Numbered from the stretch's first letter, positions 1 through 8,227 are shown. The stretch is 64,000 bases of DNA from Clostridiales bacterium (GCA_017964005.1 JAGCSR010000038.1:1-64000), one strand, 5' to 3'. Numbers and translations: made by a program. Notes: generated by a model from the letters alone, not told the origin.

Positions 1-195
1 ATATTTATTTGCACATTTGTGTACAAGATTGAATTCGGCATGTCCGAAGATCTTCCGTTCAAAATCAGCGGTATTCTCCGCTTCCTCTAATATCTCTCCG
101 TTATGGACCAGAACTGCGCCAAAAGATTCATGACCTTTTTTCCCTGCGCTAATAGCCAGTTCATAACACTTTCTTATGTATTCTTCGTTGCTCAT
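1..195 (-). CDS. Nucleoside deaminase (partial, 3' end off window)
   Basis: Zinc-dependent cytidine/deoxycytidylate deaminase superfamily member, probably deaminating a free base or nucleoside in the cytosol. Only the first 65 residues are present because the gene runs off the left edge. The N-terminus has a basic amphipathic first helix, a SFGAVLV strand (residues 24-30) and the catalytic GHAE motif (residues 51-54), in which the His binds zinc and the Glu is the proton shuttle. The second zinc motif (PCxxC) lies outside the window. The start is the ATG at 195 on the minus strand. Substrate (guanine, adenosine in tRNA, cytosine) cannot be decided from this fragment. Confidence 0.8.
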   Translation of the reverse strand, partial: MSNEEYIRKCYELAISAGKKGHESFGAVLVHNGEILEEAENTADFERKIFGHAEFNLVHKCANKY

Positions 196-284
196 TCTAT
201 CCTCATATACTGCTGATTTTCCCGACTAAGGGATCACTCCTTCAAACAAGATAATTATATCGTTCGGGAAAAGAACACTATCCC

Positions 285-1139
285 TCACAACTCGAATACA
301 AATCTGTCATAGTCATTTGTGTCGCCGTTAATGTATGTCTGAAATATGCTGTCAAGATCCTCTTCGGAATGGAATCTCACATCATGGGAATCAGTGTCCT
401 TGCCTTCGAATCTTTTGTAAGCGACCTTTCCTTTTTCATCAACCTTAATGTTCTCTGCGGCAGTGCAGTAGTACATCTCCTTTGTCCTTCCGTCTATGTT
501 TTCAAAAGTCAGCTTGAAGATGATGTAAAGAGCATTGCTGTCTTCCTGGGTGATAAGGCATCTTTCGATGACCTCGGGATCCTTGTTGACACTCCAGATC
601 TCATCGGCAGAGAAGATGACAGAGCCGTTGCTGTCGTAACCTTCCTTGGTCTCTTTGATGATGTCATCGGTGATGTATTTCCAGAATTTCTTATCGTTCT
701 TGAGGTCGCTCGGAGTCAGCCTGTAGCCGGGATCCCAGACGGCTGTCTCAACTGTGTTCTGGGTCTTTCTGCTCCTGACGGTCTGCACGAACCCGAAGAG
801 CCCTGCCTGGATCACGAACCAGATGACCATGTCGAGACATACGAATATGGCTATAATAGACAGAACTTTTACCATTCTGTTGCGTCTTGCCCGAAGATCG
901 CTGTCGCGCTTTTCCTGGTTGATCTTCTCCTGGTTCTTGTAGCTGTTCTCAAGGTCCAGGATGGATTTTGCAAGTTCCAGCCTTATGTAGTCTTCGGCGT
1001 TGATTATCCTGTCGTATTCGATATCGTTTGCATCGCTCGGGATATCAAATACCGATCCGCAGGATCTGCAGACAAGCTTGTCGCCTTCCTGTCTTAAGGG
1101 AGTTGCGCAATTCTTACAATCAAGTGTTCTTAATTTCAT
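285..1139 (-). CDS. Zinc-ribbon single-pass membrane protein
   Basis: Unknown function. Residues 8-27 form a zinc ribbon (Cys8, Cys11, Cys24, Cys27, the last pair in CRSCGS), followed by a charged helical linker (about 40-88), one transmembrane segment (about 91-118) and a C-terminal domain of about 165 residues. With a cytosolic ribbon, the C-terminal domain would be extracytoplasmic. It lies 18 nt downstream of a paralogue with the same layout (1158-2015), so the two form an operon from tandem duplication. A good ribosome-binding site (AAAGGGGGT) precedes the ATG. Inference only: a membrane sensor or scaffold; no catalytic motif was seen. Confidence 0.8.
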   Translation of the reverse strand: MKLRTLDCKNCATPLRQEGDKLVCRSCGSVFDIPSDANDIEYDRIINAEDYIRLELAKSILDLENSYKNQEKINQEKRDSDLRARRNRMVKVLSIIAIFVCLDMVIWFVIQAGLFGFVQTVRSRKTQNTVETAVWDPGYRLTPSDLKNDKKFWKYITDDIIKETKEGYDSNGSVIFSADEIWSVNKDPEVIERCLITQEDSNALYIIFKLTFENIDGRTKEMYYCTAAENIKVDEKGKVAYKRFEGKDTDSHDVRFHSEEDLDSIFQTYINGDTNDYDRFVFEL

Positions 1140-1157
1140 TTGAGCTTACCCCCTTTC

Positions 1158-2015
1158 TCAGATATCGACCCGGAAGAACTTGCAGTTTTCCGGGAATGTA
1201 TTATCTTCAAAGACGCCGTCAGCGTCTTCATAACCGTTCCATTCATCGTCTTTTCCGTCTCCGGAGACCCGGTCGCAATCGTAATCTGATTTGATGTGAC
1301 CTGTCTCATCCAGACTGATGTCATCGATAACGATGCAGTCGTAGATGTCTTTTGTTATGTCATCTTCACTGTACTTATAGGTGATCTTGTATACGATGCA
1401 AAGACTGTTGCTTTTGTCGGTCTTCATGAGGCGGCAGGTAACCGGGACAGGATCGCCTTCGACATAAGTTTCGTCCCCGTCATCATCCTTGACGGGTTTA
1501 TCTCTTTTTGCGGCTTCAAGAGCAATACCGCCGGCAATGGCATTTTCGAGGAAATTCTTATCGTTCTCAATGTCAGCGGCAGAAAGCTTCTCAATGCTTT
1601 CTATCTTTGCCTGTTCTCTCTTCGCAATGTCAGCTTCGGCATTTTTCCATGCGCTGAAAAAGATAGCGGCAACTGCAATGATGCACAAAAGCGTGCTCAT
1701 GCCGCCTATGATCAAGGCATAGACCCAGGCACCCGCGAAGGTCATGCCCTGTTTTTTTACCTCCTGGACGATCTCCTTTCTTCTCTCACCGGTAATGAAT
1801 TTTTTTCGGAGTTCTTCATTCTTCTCCAGAAGGATGCGGTTGTTTTCCAGAAGAAGCCTTGTTCTTTCAGGCTCGGTTACGAGCTTTGCATACTCGACAT
1901 CAGCCTCATCGTAATCGATATTGAATGCGGAACCGCAGCTCGTGCAATAGAACCTGTCACCCTGCTGGTTGAGCTGGCCTGCACACTGCGGACAATCTAT
2001 GTTTGTAAGTCTCAT
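1158..2015 (-). CDS. Zinc-ribbon single-pass membrane protein (paralogue)
   Basis: Paralogue and upstream operon partner of the 285-1139 gene. Zinc ligands are Cys8, Cys11, Cys24 and Cys27. Residues about 45-85 are a Leu/Glu/Lys/Arg-rich probable coiled coil, then a transmembrane segment (about 93-121) and an acidic C-terminal domain. The start is supported by AGGAGGGG 6 nt before the ATG, and a TGCTATAAT extended -10 lies just upstream (2043-2048, minus strand). Function unknown; zinc ribbon plus membrane helix is also seen in other genes of this window (14608, 18309). Confidence 0.8.
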   Translation of the reverse strand: MRLTNIDCPQCAGQLNQQGDRFYCTSCGSAFNIDYDEADVEYAKLVTEPERTRLLLENNRILLEKNEELRKKFITGERRKEIVQEVKKQGMTFAGAWVYALIIGGMSTLLCIIAVAAIFFSAWKNAEADIAKREQAKIESIEKLSAADIENDKNFLENAIAGGIALEAAKRDKPVKDDDGDETYVEGDPVPVTCRLMKTDKSNSLCIVYKITYKYSEDDITKDIYDCIVIDDISLDETGHIKSDYDCDRVSGDGKDDEWNGYEDADGVFEDNTFPENCKFFRVDI

Positions 2016-2042
2016 GTATAACCCCTCCTTCTATCCCGGAAC

Positions 2043-2048
2043 ATTATA
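2043..2048 (-). promoter_or_regulatory. Extended -10 promoter of zinc-ribbon operon
   Basis: Minus-strand TATAAT preceded by TGC, giving the extended -10 form TGCTATAAT, 28 nt upstream of the 1158-2015 start codon. No convincing -35 was seen. Confidence 0.55.
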
Positions 2049-2157
2049 GCATGAAAGATTATTTTCTTCAGGAGTTTCTAAAGACAGATTTTTCTCTTCT
2101 TGAGATCCGAAAGGTCGGGCAGGTTGATAGACGAAGTTGTTTTTCACTGAGCAGGTG

Positions 2158-2186
2158 ATAAAAAAGGCTCGGATTTCTCCGAGCCC
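2158..2186 (-). terminator. Rho-independent terminator of thiamine operon
   Basis: On the minus strand, GGCTCGGA pairs with TCCGAGCC around a 4-nt loop (2166-2185) and is followed by six Ts. It lies about 20 nt after the tenA stop codon and closes the salvage operon. Confidence 0.85.
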
Positions 2187-2206
2187 AGGGTAGATCATAT
2201 TAAGGA

Positions 2207-2866
2207 TTAATGATCCAAATATAACCGATCCCACAAGGCGTTTTCAAAAAAGGCACATCTCTCAAATACACGGCACATTTCGTTTGCCGTCTCATTGTCG
2301 AGACCTGTTCCAAGTTCATCCAAAAGATCTATCCAGATCTGATTGGTATCAATATAACTCTTACAGGAATAAGCTTCGAACCAGGATCTGTATTCGGACT
2401 CCGCTATCTCCTTGGAATACTTGCTCATGCATTCCGCACTGATATACGCATACACCCAGGAACACTGAAGAAGGCTCGTAACACCTCCCAAAAGGCCGTA
2501 CTGTTCCACGCATTTACGCATGAAATCAACATATTCGGAAATAACGGTGAATTTCACGCACTTCGCGATATCCTCATCGCTTATCCCGAGTCTTCTCATA
2601 CCGGCAAGATGAACGCGTTCAGTCTCATCGACAGTCCCGTCGATGATCCTTCTCAAAAAGGCCCTCGTCTTTTCATCTTCAGCGATATCCAACATCTGTT
2701 TCAGTATCCCGATGTAATCCTGAAGATACAGATAATCCTGCAGCATATACTGCTTGAACGATCCGGTGTCCAGGTTGCCCTTTGCCATATCGATGACAAA
2801 GGGCTTGGATGCGGACTGGTCCCATAAATCTTTTGTTTTCGAGAAAAGAAGTTCTGACAGTTTCAT
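2207..2866 (-). CDS. tenA: Thiaminase II / aminopyrimidine aminohydrolase TenA
   Basis: TenA-family all-helical enzyme that hydrolyses aminomethyl- (or formylaminomethyl-) aminopyrimidine breakdown products of thiamine to hydroxymethylpyrimidine for salvage. The 219-residue length is typical. Cys135 in SLLQCSW falls at the position of the catalytic Cys of Bacillus TenA, and the C-terminal FENALWD (Glu208) matches the conserved catalytic Glu segment; YLQDYIG (48-54) is also family-like. It is the last gene of the riboswitch-controlled operon, 9 nt after the methyltransferase gene, with the terminator just downstream. ThiD in the same operon would phosphorylate its product. Confidence 0.93.
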   Translation of the reverse strand: MKLSELLFSKTKDLWDQSASKPFVIDMAKGNLDTGSFKQYMLQDYLYLQDYIGILKQMLDIAEDEKTRAFLRRIIDGTVDETERVHLAGMRRLGISDEDIAKCVKFTVISEYVDFMRKCVEQYGLLGGVTSLLQCSWVYAYISAECMSKYSKEIAESEYRSWFEAYSCKSYIDTNQIWIDLLDELGTGLDNETANEMCRVFERCAFFENALWDRLYLDH

Positions 2867-2875
2867 GGAAGATCC

Positions 2876-3580
2876 TTATTTTTCAGCGATGATGGCAACA
2901 TAACCGCCGCTCTTGTAACCTTCGATAACCTCTTCGGGTTCCTCATTAGTATAGAGCGGATTCTTAACAAGTGTCTGATAGAAATTGAACTTGCTGATCC
3001 CCAGATCCTTCAGGACGTTGATCTTCTCCTCTGTCGTGTGCCATACGCCTGAGGATGCAAGAGCCAACGGGTAAGGGAGCTGGGGCATTGCGCCTGCGAG
3101 ATACTCGTGGTCGTATGTGTTGAGGCTCTTTCCAAGCAGGTACATGAAGCCGAAAGCACTCTCCTTCGGAACATCGAGAAGAATGAGTCTTCCGCCTGCC
3201 TTCAGAGCCTTGAGGCACTTCCCGTAAACGGGAACAAGATCTTCAATGTAGCTTGAGCTGCCGTTGAAATAGATAACATCGTATTCGTTATCGGGAAGAT
3301 CAACGTCTTCGATCAGACCGAACTTGATGACATTTACTCCGCGCTTTACCGCAATGTTTCCCATATCTTCCGAGGGCTCGATGCCTTCAACGTTCGAGCA
3401 GTCGATATAACTCTCGAAAAGACCGCTTCCGCAGCCTACGGACAGGAGTTTCTTTCCTGAAATATCGCCCAGGACTTTCTGGAAAAGTCTCAACTCACTG
3501 AGGAAAAGGTTCTCGTTCTTCATGAACCATTCGTCGTATTTTGCTGCATATCCGTCAAATTTCTGTTTTACTTCGCTCAT
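2876..3580 (-). CDS. Class I SAM-dependent methyltransferase in thiamine operon
   Basis: Rossmann-fold methyltransferase: motif I LSVGCGSG (46-53), acidic end of strand beta2 in EGIEPS (65-70), and a post-motif LKAGGRLILLDVP segment. The substrate is not recognisable. It lies between thiD (30-nt gap) and tenA (9-nt gap) on the same strand and is preceded by AGGAGAAATAAT before the ATG, so it should be co-expressed under the TPP riboswitch. No methylation step is known to me in bacterial thiamine salvage, so its role is open: repair or detoxification of a thiamine or pyrimidine analogue, or an unrelated passenger. Confidence 0.85.
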   Translation of the reverse strand: MSEVKQKFDGYAAKYDEWFMKNENLFLSELRLFQKVLGDISGKKLLSVGCGSGLFESYIDCSNVEGIEPSEDMGNIAVKRGVNVIKFGLIEDVDLPDNEYDVIYFNGSSSYIEDLVPVYGKCLKALKAGGRLILLDVPKESAFGFMYLLGKSLNTYDHEYLAGAMPQLPYPLALASSGVWHTTEEKINVLKDLGISKFNFYQTLVKNPLYTNEEPEEVIEGYKSGGYVAIIAEK

Positions 3581-3610
3581 ATTATTTCTCCTGATAGTTT
3601 GTTGATTATT

Positions 3611-4393
3611 TTACAGTATTGAGTAATTGTGGCACAGAGGGCCGCTGCCGTTACCAAGATCCAGCATTGCCGCAAGAGCTCCTGAAATGTAATCCTTGGC
3701 ATTCCTGACCGCGTTATCCAGGTCCTCACCCTTGGCAAGGTTTGCGGCGATCGCACTTGAAAGCGTGCAGCCTGTTCCGTGGGTATTCGGATTATCTATC
3801 CGCTTGCCCTTGAACCAGACATGATCACCGTTACGGTAAAGCAGGTCGTTGGCATCGTTTATCTGATGACCGCCCTTGCAGAGAACGCTGCATCCGAATC
3901 TTCCGTTGATCTCCCTTGCCGCATTGACCATGTCATCCTCATTCCCGATCGTCATGCCCGAAAGCACTTCCGCCTCGGGAATGTTAGGCGTGATGACATC
4001 AGCCAGAGGAAGAAGCTCCGACTTTAACGTCTCGATCGCGTCATCACTGATAAGCTTTGCGCCGCTCGTTGCGACCATGACCGGATCGACTACGATGTTC
4101 TTTGCATTGTAGTGTCTGATCTTTTCCGCAATGACCCTGATGAGATCACTTGAAGCGACCATTCCCGTCTTTACCGCATCGGGATAGATATCCGTGAACA
4201 CCGCGTCAAGCTGAGAAGCCAGAAAATCCGGCGTGACCTCCATGATGCCTGTTACGCCGGTAGTATTTTGGGCAGTAAGAGCTGTAATGGCCGACATGGC
4301 ATAAACGCCATTCATCGTCATTGTCTTGATGTCTGCCTGTATACCGGCGCCTCCGCAGGAATCGCTTCCCGCGATCGTTAATGCTGTTTTCAT
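3611..4393 (-). CDS. thiD: Hydroxymethylpyrimidine/phosphomethylpyrimidine kinase ThiD
   Basis: Ribokinase-fold kinase that phosphorylates HMP to HMP-P and then to HMP-PP, the pyrimidine donor for ThiE. The N-terminal MKTALTIAGSDSCGGAGIQA is diagnostic; the DPVM segment and the C-terminal anion-hole motif THGTGCTLSSAIA with its catalytic Asp region are intact. The start is the ATG at 4393, 7 nt after GAAAGAAGG; a longer frame upstream has no ribosome-binding site. The 105-nt gap to the HAD gene contains a small hairpin (TTAACAG/CTGTTAA) without a U-tract, perhaps an mRNA processing or stability element. Confidence 0.95.
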   Translation of the reverse strand: MKTALTIAGSDSCGGAGIQADIKTMTMNGVYAMSAITALTAQNTTGVTGIMEVTPDFLASQLDAVFTDIYPDAVKTGMVASSDLIRVIAEKIRHYNAKNIVVDPVMVATSGAKLISDDAIETLKSELLPLADVITPNIPEAEVLSGMTIGNEDDMVNAAREINGRFGCSVLCKGGHQINDANDLLYRNGDHVWFKGKRIDNPNTHGTGCTLSSAIAANLAKGEDLDNAVRNAKDYISGALAAMLDLGNGSGPLCHNYSIL

Positions 4394-4498
4394 AACATTT
4401 ACCTTCTTTCGTAAATTTGTTTTCGCATTACTTTTATATAGCGGCATAAGGTGGTGCCCCCGATATACCGCTCTTAACAGATCTCTCTCTGTTAAAAA

Positions 4499-5155
4499 CT
4501 ATTTAATTGTTTCAAATATCGCGGGAAACTCATTAAGTTCAGTAACATAATATTTTCCCGCGTTCTTCACTCCCTCCCGGTCGCGCTCTCCTTTTGCGTC
4601 GTATACTCCTACGGTTACAAAACCGGCTTCTTCAGCTGTCTTCAACGCATATAATGAATCCTCGAAAACAAGAGTCTCGTCAGGCCTTGTTTCCATATAT
4701 GCGGCGGCCTGATCGTAGATCTCCGGAGAATGCTTGCTCGCGCCGACCTCGGAATTCGTGAATATCTTTTCGACAAACTTGAGCATCCCGTTTCTTTCGA
4801 GAGCCTTCTCGATATGAAGCCTCGGGCTTGATGTGGCGGCTGTGATCTTTATCCCATTCGCCTTAACAAACTCCAGAAGTTCCTTTGCGCCCGGTTTCGG
4901 GAGCACTTCATTGAAGTAGAAATCCTCTATCATCTGAGACAGCCCCATGTGAACCTCGGTGTCTGACTTTTGCAGGTTATAGTGCCCGTTAAGATATGAA
5001 GCGCCCTGCTCCATGCTCATAGAGAAGAGTATCCCGCTCAGACCCTCTTCAGGCTCAACGCCGATATTCATGAGATATCTCGCTCCGAGGTCATCCCAGA
5101 TCCCCAGTGAATCGAGCAGTACCCCGTCTATGTCGAAAATGACGCCTTTTATCAT
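4499..5155 (-). CDS. HAD-superfamily phosphatase in thiamine operon
   Basis: Beta-phosphoglucomutase-like HAD hydrolase (218 residues). Motif I is DIDGVLLDS (8-16, nucleophile Asp8), motif II Thr/Ser lies in AATSSP, motif III is the Lys in GASKHSPE, and motif IV is FEDSLYAL. The start overlaps the thiE stop codon (ATGA), so the two are translationally coupled. The context suggests a phosphate ester in thiamine metabolism, for example thiamine monophosphate to thiamine; plants fuse a TenA domain with a HAD-type TMP phosphatase, which supports but does not prove this. HAD substrate cannot be read from sequence alone. Confidence 0.88.
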   Translation of the reverse strand: MIKGVIFDIDGVLLDSLGIWDDLGARYLMNIGVEPEEGLSGILFSMSMEQGASYLNGHYNLQKSDTEVHMGLSQMIEDFYFNEVLPKPGAKELLEFVKANGIKITAATSSPRLHIEKALERNGMLKFVEKIFTNSEVGASKHSPEIYDQAAAYMETRPDETLVFEDSLYALKTAEEAGFVTVGVYDAKGERDREGVKNAGKYYVTELNEFPAIFETIK

Positions 5156-5796
5156 TTGGACTCTACCATCTTTACCGTAGCTGCCTTCAAGTTTTCAGCA
5201 GCTTTCTTTATGTCTTCCTGCGCATATATCGCACTGATAACGGCGATCCCGCAGATGCCGCTTCCGGAGAGCTCGGATACATTCTGCTGAGAGATCCCTC
5301 CGATAGCGATTACGGGGATCGAAACAGCTTCACAGATAGCCTTAAGAGTCTCGTGAGGAACGTCTATGGCGTCATCTTTCGAACCGGTAGGGAAGACCGC
5401 TCCCACACCGAGATAGTCAGCGCCTCTCTTTTCAGCGAGGATCGCTTCCTCAACAGTTCCTGCGGATACTCCGATGATCTTGCCGGGCCCGAGCTTTGCA
5501 CGGACATCGCCGGCCTCCATATCGCTCTGTCCCACATGAACTCCGTCGGCGTCCATTGCGGCAGCGATATCGACATTGTCATTGATGACGAAAGGCACAT
5601 TGTATTCCCGGCAGAGCTTCTGAAGTTCTTTTGCCTCCTCCAGAAAAGTCTCCTCATCGAGTGTCTTCTCACGCAACTGAACAAAGGTAACGCCGCCGTC
5701 GAGGCTCTCCTTTACCACTTCATAAAGAGTTCTCCCGTTAAGCCAGTGACGGTCGGTTACCGCATAGAGCAAAAGATCTTTCTTATTGCACTTCAT
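5152..5796 (-). CDS. thiE: Thiamine-phosphate synthase ThiE
   Basis: TIM-barrel enzyme joining HMP-PP and thiazole phosphate to thiamine monophosphate with release of pyrophosphate. Family motifs in order: YAVTDRHWL, TFVQLREK, FVINDNVDIA, DGVHVGQSDM, YLGVGAVFPTGSKD and VIAIGGI. The start is the ATG at 5796, 7 nt after GGGGG inside the end of thiM, giving a 14-nt overlap with thiM; this makes 214 residues, normal for the family. The downstream HAD gene overlaps its stop by 4 nt. Confidence 0.95.
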   Translation of the reverse strand: MKCNKKDLLLYAVTDRHWLNGRTLYEVVKESLDGGVTFVQLREKTLDEETFLEEAKELQKLCREYNVPFVINDNVDIAAAMDADGVHVGQSDMEAGDVRAKLGPGKIIGVSAGTVEEAILAEKRGADYLGVGAVFPTGSKDDAIDVPHETLKAICEAVSIPVIAIGGISQQNVSELSGSGICGIAVISAIYAQEDIKKAAENLKAATVKMVESK

Positions 5797-6604
5797 ATTT
5801 TGCCCCCTTTTCAAGAGTGTCACTGTCCATGTTGTAGATCGCATCGATTATGCGGTTGCGGTATGTTGAGTTACCGTCACCGGGCTGCATGTTTGTCCAA
5901 CCGATCTCGCCTGCAAGGCCCATTGCACAGACGGACGCTGCTGCCGCCTCCAATTCATTGCCGGGATTGGCAACAATGAATGCAGTCATCATGCCGGAAA
6001 GCTGGCAGCCTGTACCCGTGATCTTGCCCATTTCGGGACGGCCGTTTCTGATCACGTAGCATCTTTCGCTGTCACTTACAAGATCGATAGCGCCTGTGAC
6101 AGCAACGATCGAACCTGTACTCTTCGCAAAACTCTTTACAAATGACACAGCCTGATCAAGCGTATCTTCAGTGACCGCGTCTGCCACATCGGCGTCAACA
6201 CCCTTTGTGGTCCCGCTGCCGAGTGCAAGAGTCTTGATCTCTGAGATGTTACCTCTGATAACGTTAAAACGGATCTCATCCAGGAGTTTGACCGCCGTAT
6301 CCGTACGGAGTGCGGATGCTCCTGCTCCCACAGGATCGAGCAGGACCTTATGTCCCAGTTCATTTGCCTTTTTTCCTGCGAGGAACATTCCTTTGATGCT
6401 GCTCTGGTTAAGAGTACCGATATTGATATTGAGACCTCCGCAGATGGAAGTGATATCTTCAACATCAAGGGGTTCATCCGACATGATCGGACTTCCTCCG
6501 CATGCGAGCAATATGTTTGCCACATCGTTGACTGTTACATAATTGGTAATGTTATGTACCAAAGGTACTGACTTACGCACATTTTCCAAACAAGAACCTA
6601 ACAT
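5783..6604 (-). CDS. thiM: Hydroxyethylthiazole kinase ThiM
   Basis: Ribokinase-fold kinase that phosphorylates salvaged hydroxyethylthiazole for ThiE. Visible motifs: PLVHNITNYV near the N-terminus, GGSPIMSDEPLDVED, LLDPVGAGAS, and the catalytic TGTGCQLSGM. Length 273 is typical. It is the first gene of the operon: AGGAGGAAAAGAAA precedes the ATG, and a TPP riboswitch with its terminator lies immediately upstream. Co-occurrence with thiD, thiE and tenA, with no thiC, thiG or thiF in view, points to salvage rather than de novo synthesis. Confidence 0.96.
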   Translation of the reverse strand: MLGSCLENVRKSVPLVHNITNYVTVNDVANILLACGGSPIMSDEPLDVEDITSICGGLNINIGTLNQSSIKGMFLAGKKANELGHKVLLDPVGAGASALRTDTAVKLLDEIRFNVIRGNISEIKTLALGSGTTKGVDADVADAVTEDTLDQAVSFVKSFAKSTGSIVAVTGAIDLVSDSERCYVIRNGRPEMGKITGTGCQLSGMMTAFIVANPGNELEAAAASVCAMGLAGEIGWTNMQPGDGNSTYRNRIIDAIYNMDSDTLEKGAKYEVQ

Positions 6605-6630
6605 TTTCTTTTCCTCCTGAATATAAAGAT

Positions 6631-6664
6631 AAAAAAACAGATATATCTGGTTACGATATATCTG
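6631..6664 (-). terminator. Riboswitch-controlled intrinsic terminator
   Basis: On the minus strand a 10-bp perfect stem CAGATATATC/GATATATCTG with a 7-nt loop is followed by seven Ts. It lies between the TPP aptamer and the thiM ribosome-binding site, so ligand binding probably favours this terminator (transcriptional attenuation). Confidence 0.85.
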
Positions 6665-6689
6665 CTTAACTGCTGTTTTTGTTCATAGT

Positions 6690-6775
6690 ATTTCCCTCCG
6701 TTGGCATTATCCAAATCAGGTTTAAGGGTCCAGGATATGATCCTGTTCTCAGCCTGTCACACAAGCTCCCCATTG
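6690..6775 (-). promoter_or_regulatory. TPP riboswitch (THI element)
   Basis: The minus strand carries the conserved thi-box parts in order: GGGGAGC, then GGCTGAGA, then ACCC, then ACCTGATTTGGATAATGCCA and ACGGAGGGAA. These are the pyrimidine- and pyrophosphate-binding cores of the aptamer. It sits about 90 nt upstream of thiM, followed by an intrinsic terminator, and controls the six-gene salvage operon by TPP feedback. Confidence 0.96.
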
Positions 6776-6861
6776 TATCTTAAACACATGTTCCGATTAA
6801 CATGTATTTAAAGCATACACATTATAGGTCTACAACATTACAATTTCAATATGCAGATTAT

Positions 6862-6888
6862 AACAAAAGAACCGGACTGATCCGGTTC
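6862..6888 (-). terminator. Terminator after ADP-ribosylglycohydrolase gene
   Basis: GAACCGGA pairs with TCCGGTTC around a 4-nt loop (6869-6888); the minus-strand transcript continues TTTTGTTA. It lies about 70 nt after the stop codon of the 6961-7746 gene and upstream of the riboswitch transcript. Confidence 0.7.
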
Positions 6889-6960
6889 CTGGTTCTTTTT
6901 GCTGATGGTAAAACCCAATAGTCCCATAACTGCTTTAGTATGTTTTATTCCAGATTATCA

Positions 6961-7746
6961 CTACTTATTATATCTTTCCTCAAACTGATTCAGGACACGC
7001 TTTAGTCCGCTGTCGAGAATCAATTTGCCTCTGCTGACTATATGGTTTGGTATTTCTCTGTAATACGCTTCAGCAATTCCTCCGGCTATTGCCGCTATAG
7101 TATCACTGTCTCCACCTAAGGAAATTGCTCTTCTGATACATGACTCATAGTCTTCTGTCTCGAAAAAGGCTTCAATGGCAGGAGGAACTGAATAAATAGA
7201 TCTTGAATCAAACTGATATTCGTCTCTTAAATCAGCTATAGAAACAAAAGACAGATTAAACTCTTCTGCCAATCGATGTTTGATTTCAGATTTATCAATA
7301 CCCTTGCGGGCATAATACACTGCCAAAGCAACTGCTTGTGCGCATTTTACAGCCTCACGATTGTGATGGGTATAATAGCAACTCTCACTGACCTGTTTCT
7401 TTATTGTCTCAACATCATCGAATGCCCATCCAATTGCGGAAACTCTCATCGATGCACCATTTCCGTAGCTTCTTTGGACATGGAGAGAATCAGATTCCGC
7501 CCAATCAATAAACATCTGTCCAAAACCCGCATGCGGATACCGGTTGTAATAAGTCCTGATATGCTGCGCATAGCATTTTCGCGGAGAATTGTTATCCATA
7601 TTAAGAATGCTGTCAGCTATAGCAACCGTCAGAACTGAATCATCCGTAAATCTTGCTTCTCTCGGGAACAGCTCAAAATCTTCTGATTTGACATTATGCC
7701 ACTCATAGCAAGATCCTATTATGTCTCCAAATACAGCACCGTACAT
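6961..7746 (-). CDS. ADP-ribosylglycohydrolase (DraG/ARH family)
   Basis: Removes ADP-ribose from modified proteins or small molecules using a binuclear metal centre. The N-terminal GAVFGDIIGS and FTDDSVLTVAIAD segments and the C-terminal GGDSDTIAAIAGGIAEAYY carry the Asp and Thr metal ligands of the family. 261 residues is a full-length single-domain protein. The start is the ATG at 7746, with AGGGAAG just upstream; an in-frame TTG 18 nt earlier lacks a ribosome-binding site. No ADP-ribosyltransferase was seen nearby, so the target is unknown. Confidence 0.92.
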   Translation of the reverse strand: MYGAVFGDIIGSCYEWHNVKSEDFELFPREARFTDDSVLTVAIADSILNMDNNSPRKCYAQHIRTYYNRYPHAGFGQMFIDWAESDSLHVQRSYGNGASMRVSAIGWAFDDVETIKKQVSESCYYTHHNREAVKCAQAVALAVYYARKGIDKSEIKHRLAEEFNLSFVSIADLRDEYQFDSRSIYSVPPAIEAFFETEDYESCIRRAISLGGDSDTIAAIAGGIAEAYYREIPNHIVSRGKLILDSGLKRVLNQFEERYNK

Positions 7747-7777
7747 TTTTCTTCCCTTAAACAAATATACTGATAAT

Positions 7778-8227
7778 TTATACGTCTATCATTTCCATCG
7801 ACTTCTTGCCGGTAAATCTCTCTCCCAAATGGTTCGCCCACTTTTCGGTGTAAAACAAAAAGTATGACTGTTCGGGCTTTTTTACCATTCCCCATATAAC
7901 ACTTGGCAATCCTACTATCAGAAAGTAAAGCGGACCCAGTATAAGTGACTGTATAGTGTGGCCATACTCATGAATAACAAGTCTTTCACGTATCTCATCA
8001 TCGCTGAAATGATATCTATCCGCGTTATAAAACCTTGCCCGGGGCGGAATAAAAATGAACAGACCCAAAGATATTCCATACGGTCTTTTCCAAAACGTGG
8101 CTATAGAGCCTTTATAGAAAATATGCTTTTCACCATGATCGATCAGATACATGATCAGTCCGGCCAGTGTTTGAAATATCCCCCAGGTGCATTGAAAGAT
8201 AATATACGGAAAATACTTAATGATCAT
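7778..8227 (-). CDS. Small membrane protein with HExxH zincin-like motif
   Basis: 149 residues of unknown family. Hydrophobic helices at about 5-28 and 110-130 flank a central segment with HEYGHTIQS (residues about 95-103), which resembles the HExxH zinc-protease motif; a third metal ligand is not obvious, though later Glu and His residues occur. Transcribed from a TGTTATAAT promoter (8296-8301) and ends 31 nt before the ADP-ribosylglycohydrolase gene, so the two may be co-transcribed. Could be an intramembrane or membrane-attached metalloprotease; equally it could be inactive. Confidence 0.65.
   Translation of the reverse strand: MIIKYFPYIIFQCTWGIFQTLAGLIMYLIDHGEKHIFYKGSIATFWKRPYGISLGLFIFIPPRARFYNADRYHFSDDEIRERLVIHEYGHTIQSLILGPLYFLIVGLPSVIWGMVKKPEQSYFLFYTEKWANHLGERFTGKKSMEMIDV

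Noticed and set aside
369-1097. Long plus-strand frame opposite the zinc-ribbon gene
   Set aside because: Antisense shadow of a gene with a clear zinc ribbon, membrane helix and ribosome-binding site; no family signal in the shadow.
1296-2021. Long plus-strand frame opposite the second zinc-ribbon gene
   Set aside because: Antisense shadow; no start site and no recognisable motif.
2031-2234. Minus-strand frame after tenA
   Set aside because: Overlaps the tenA end and the operon terminator; no ribosome-binding site or similarity.
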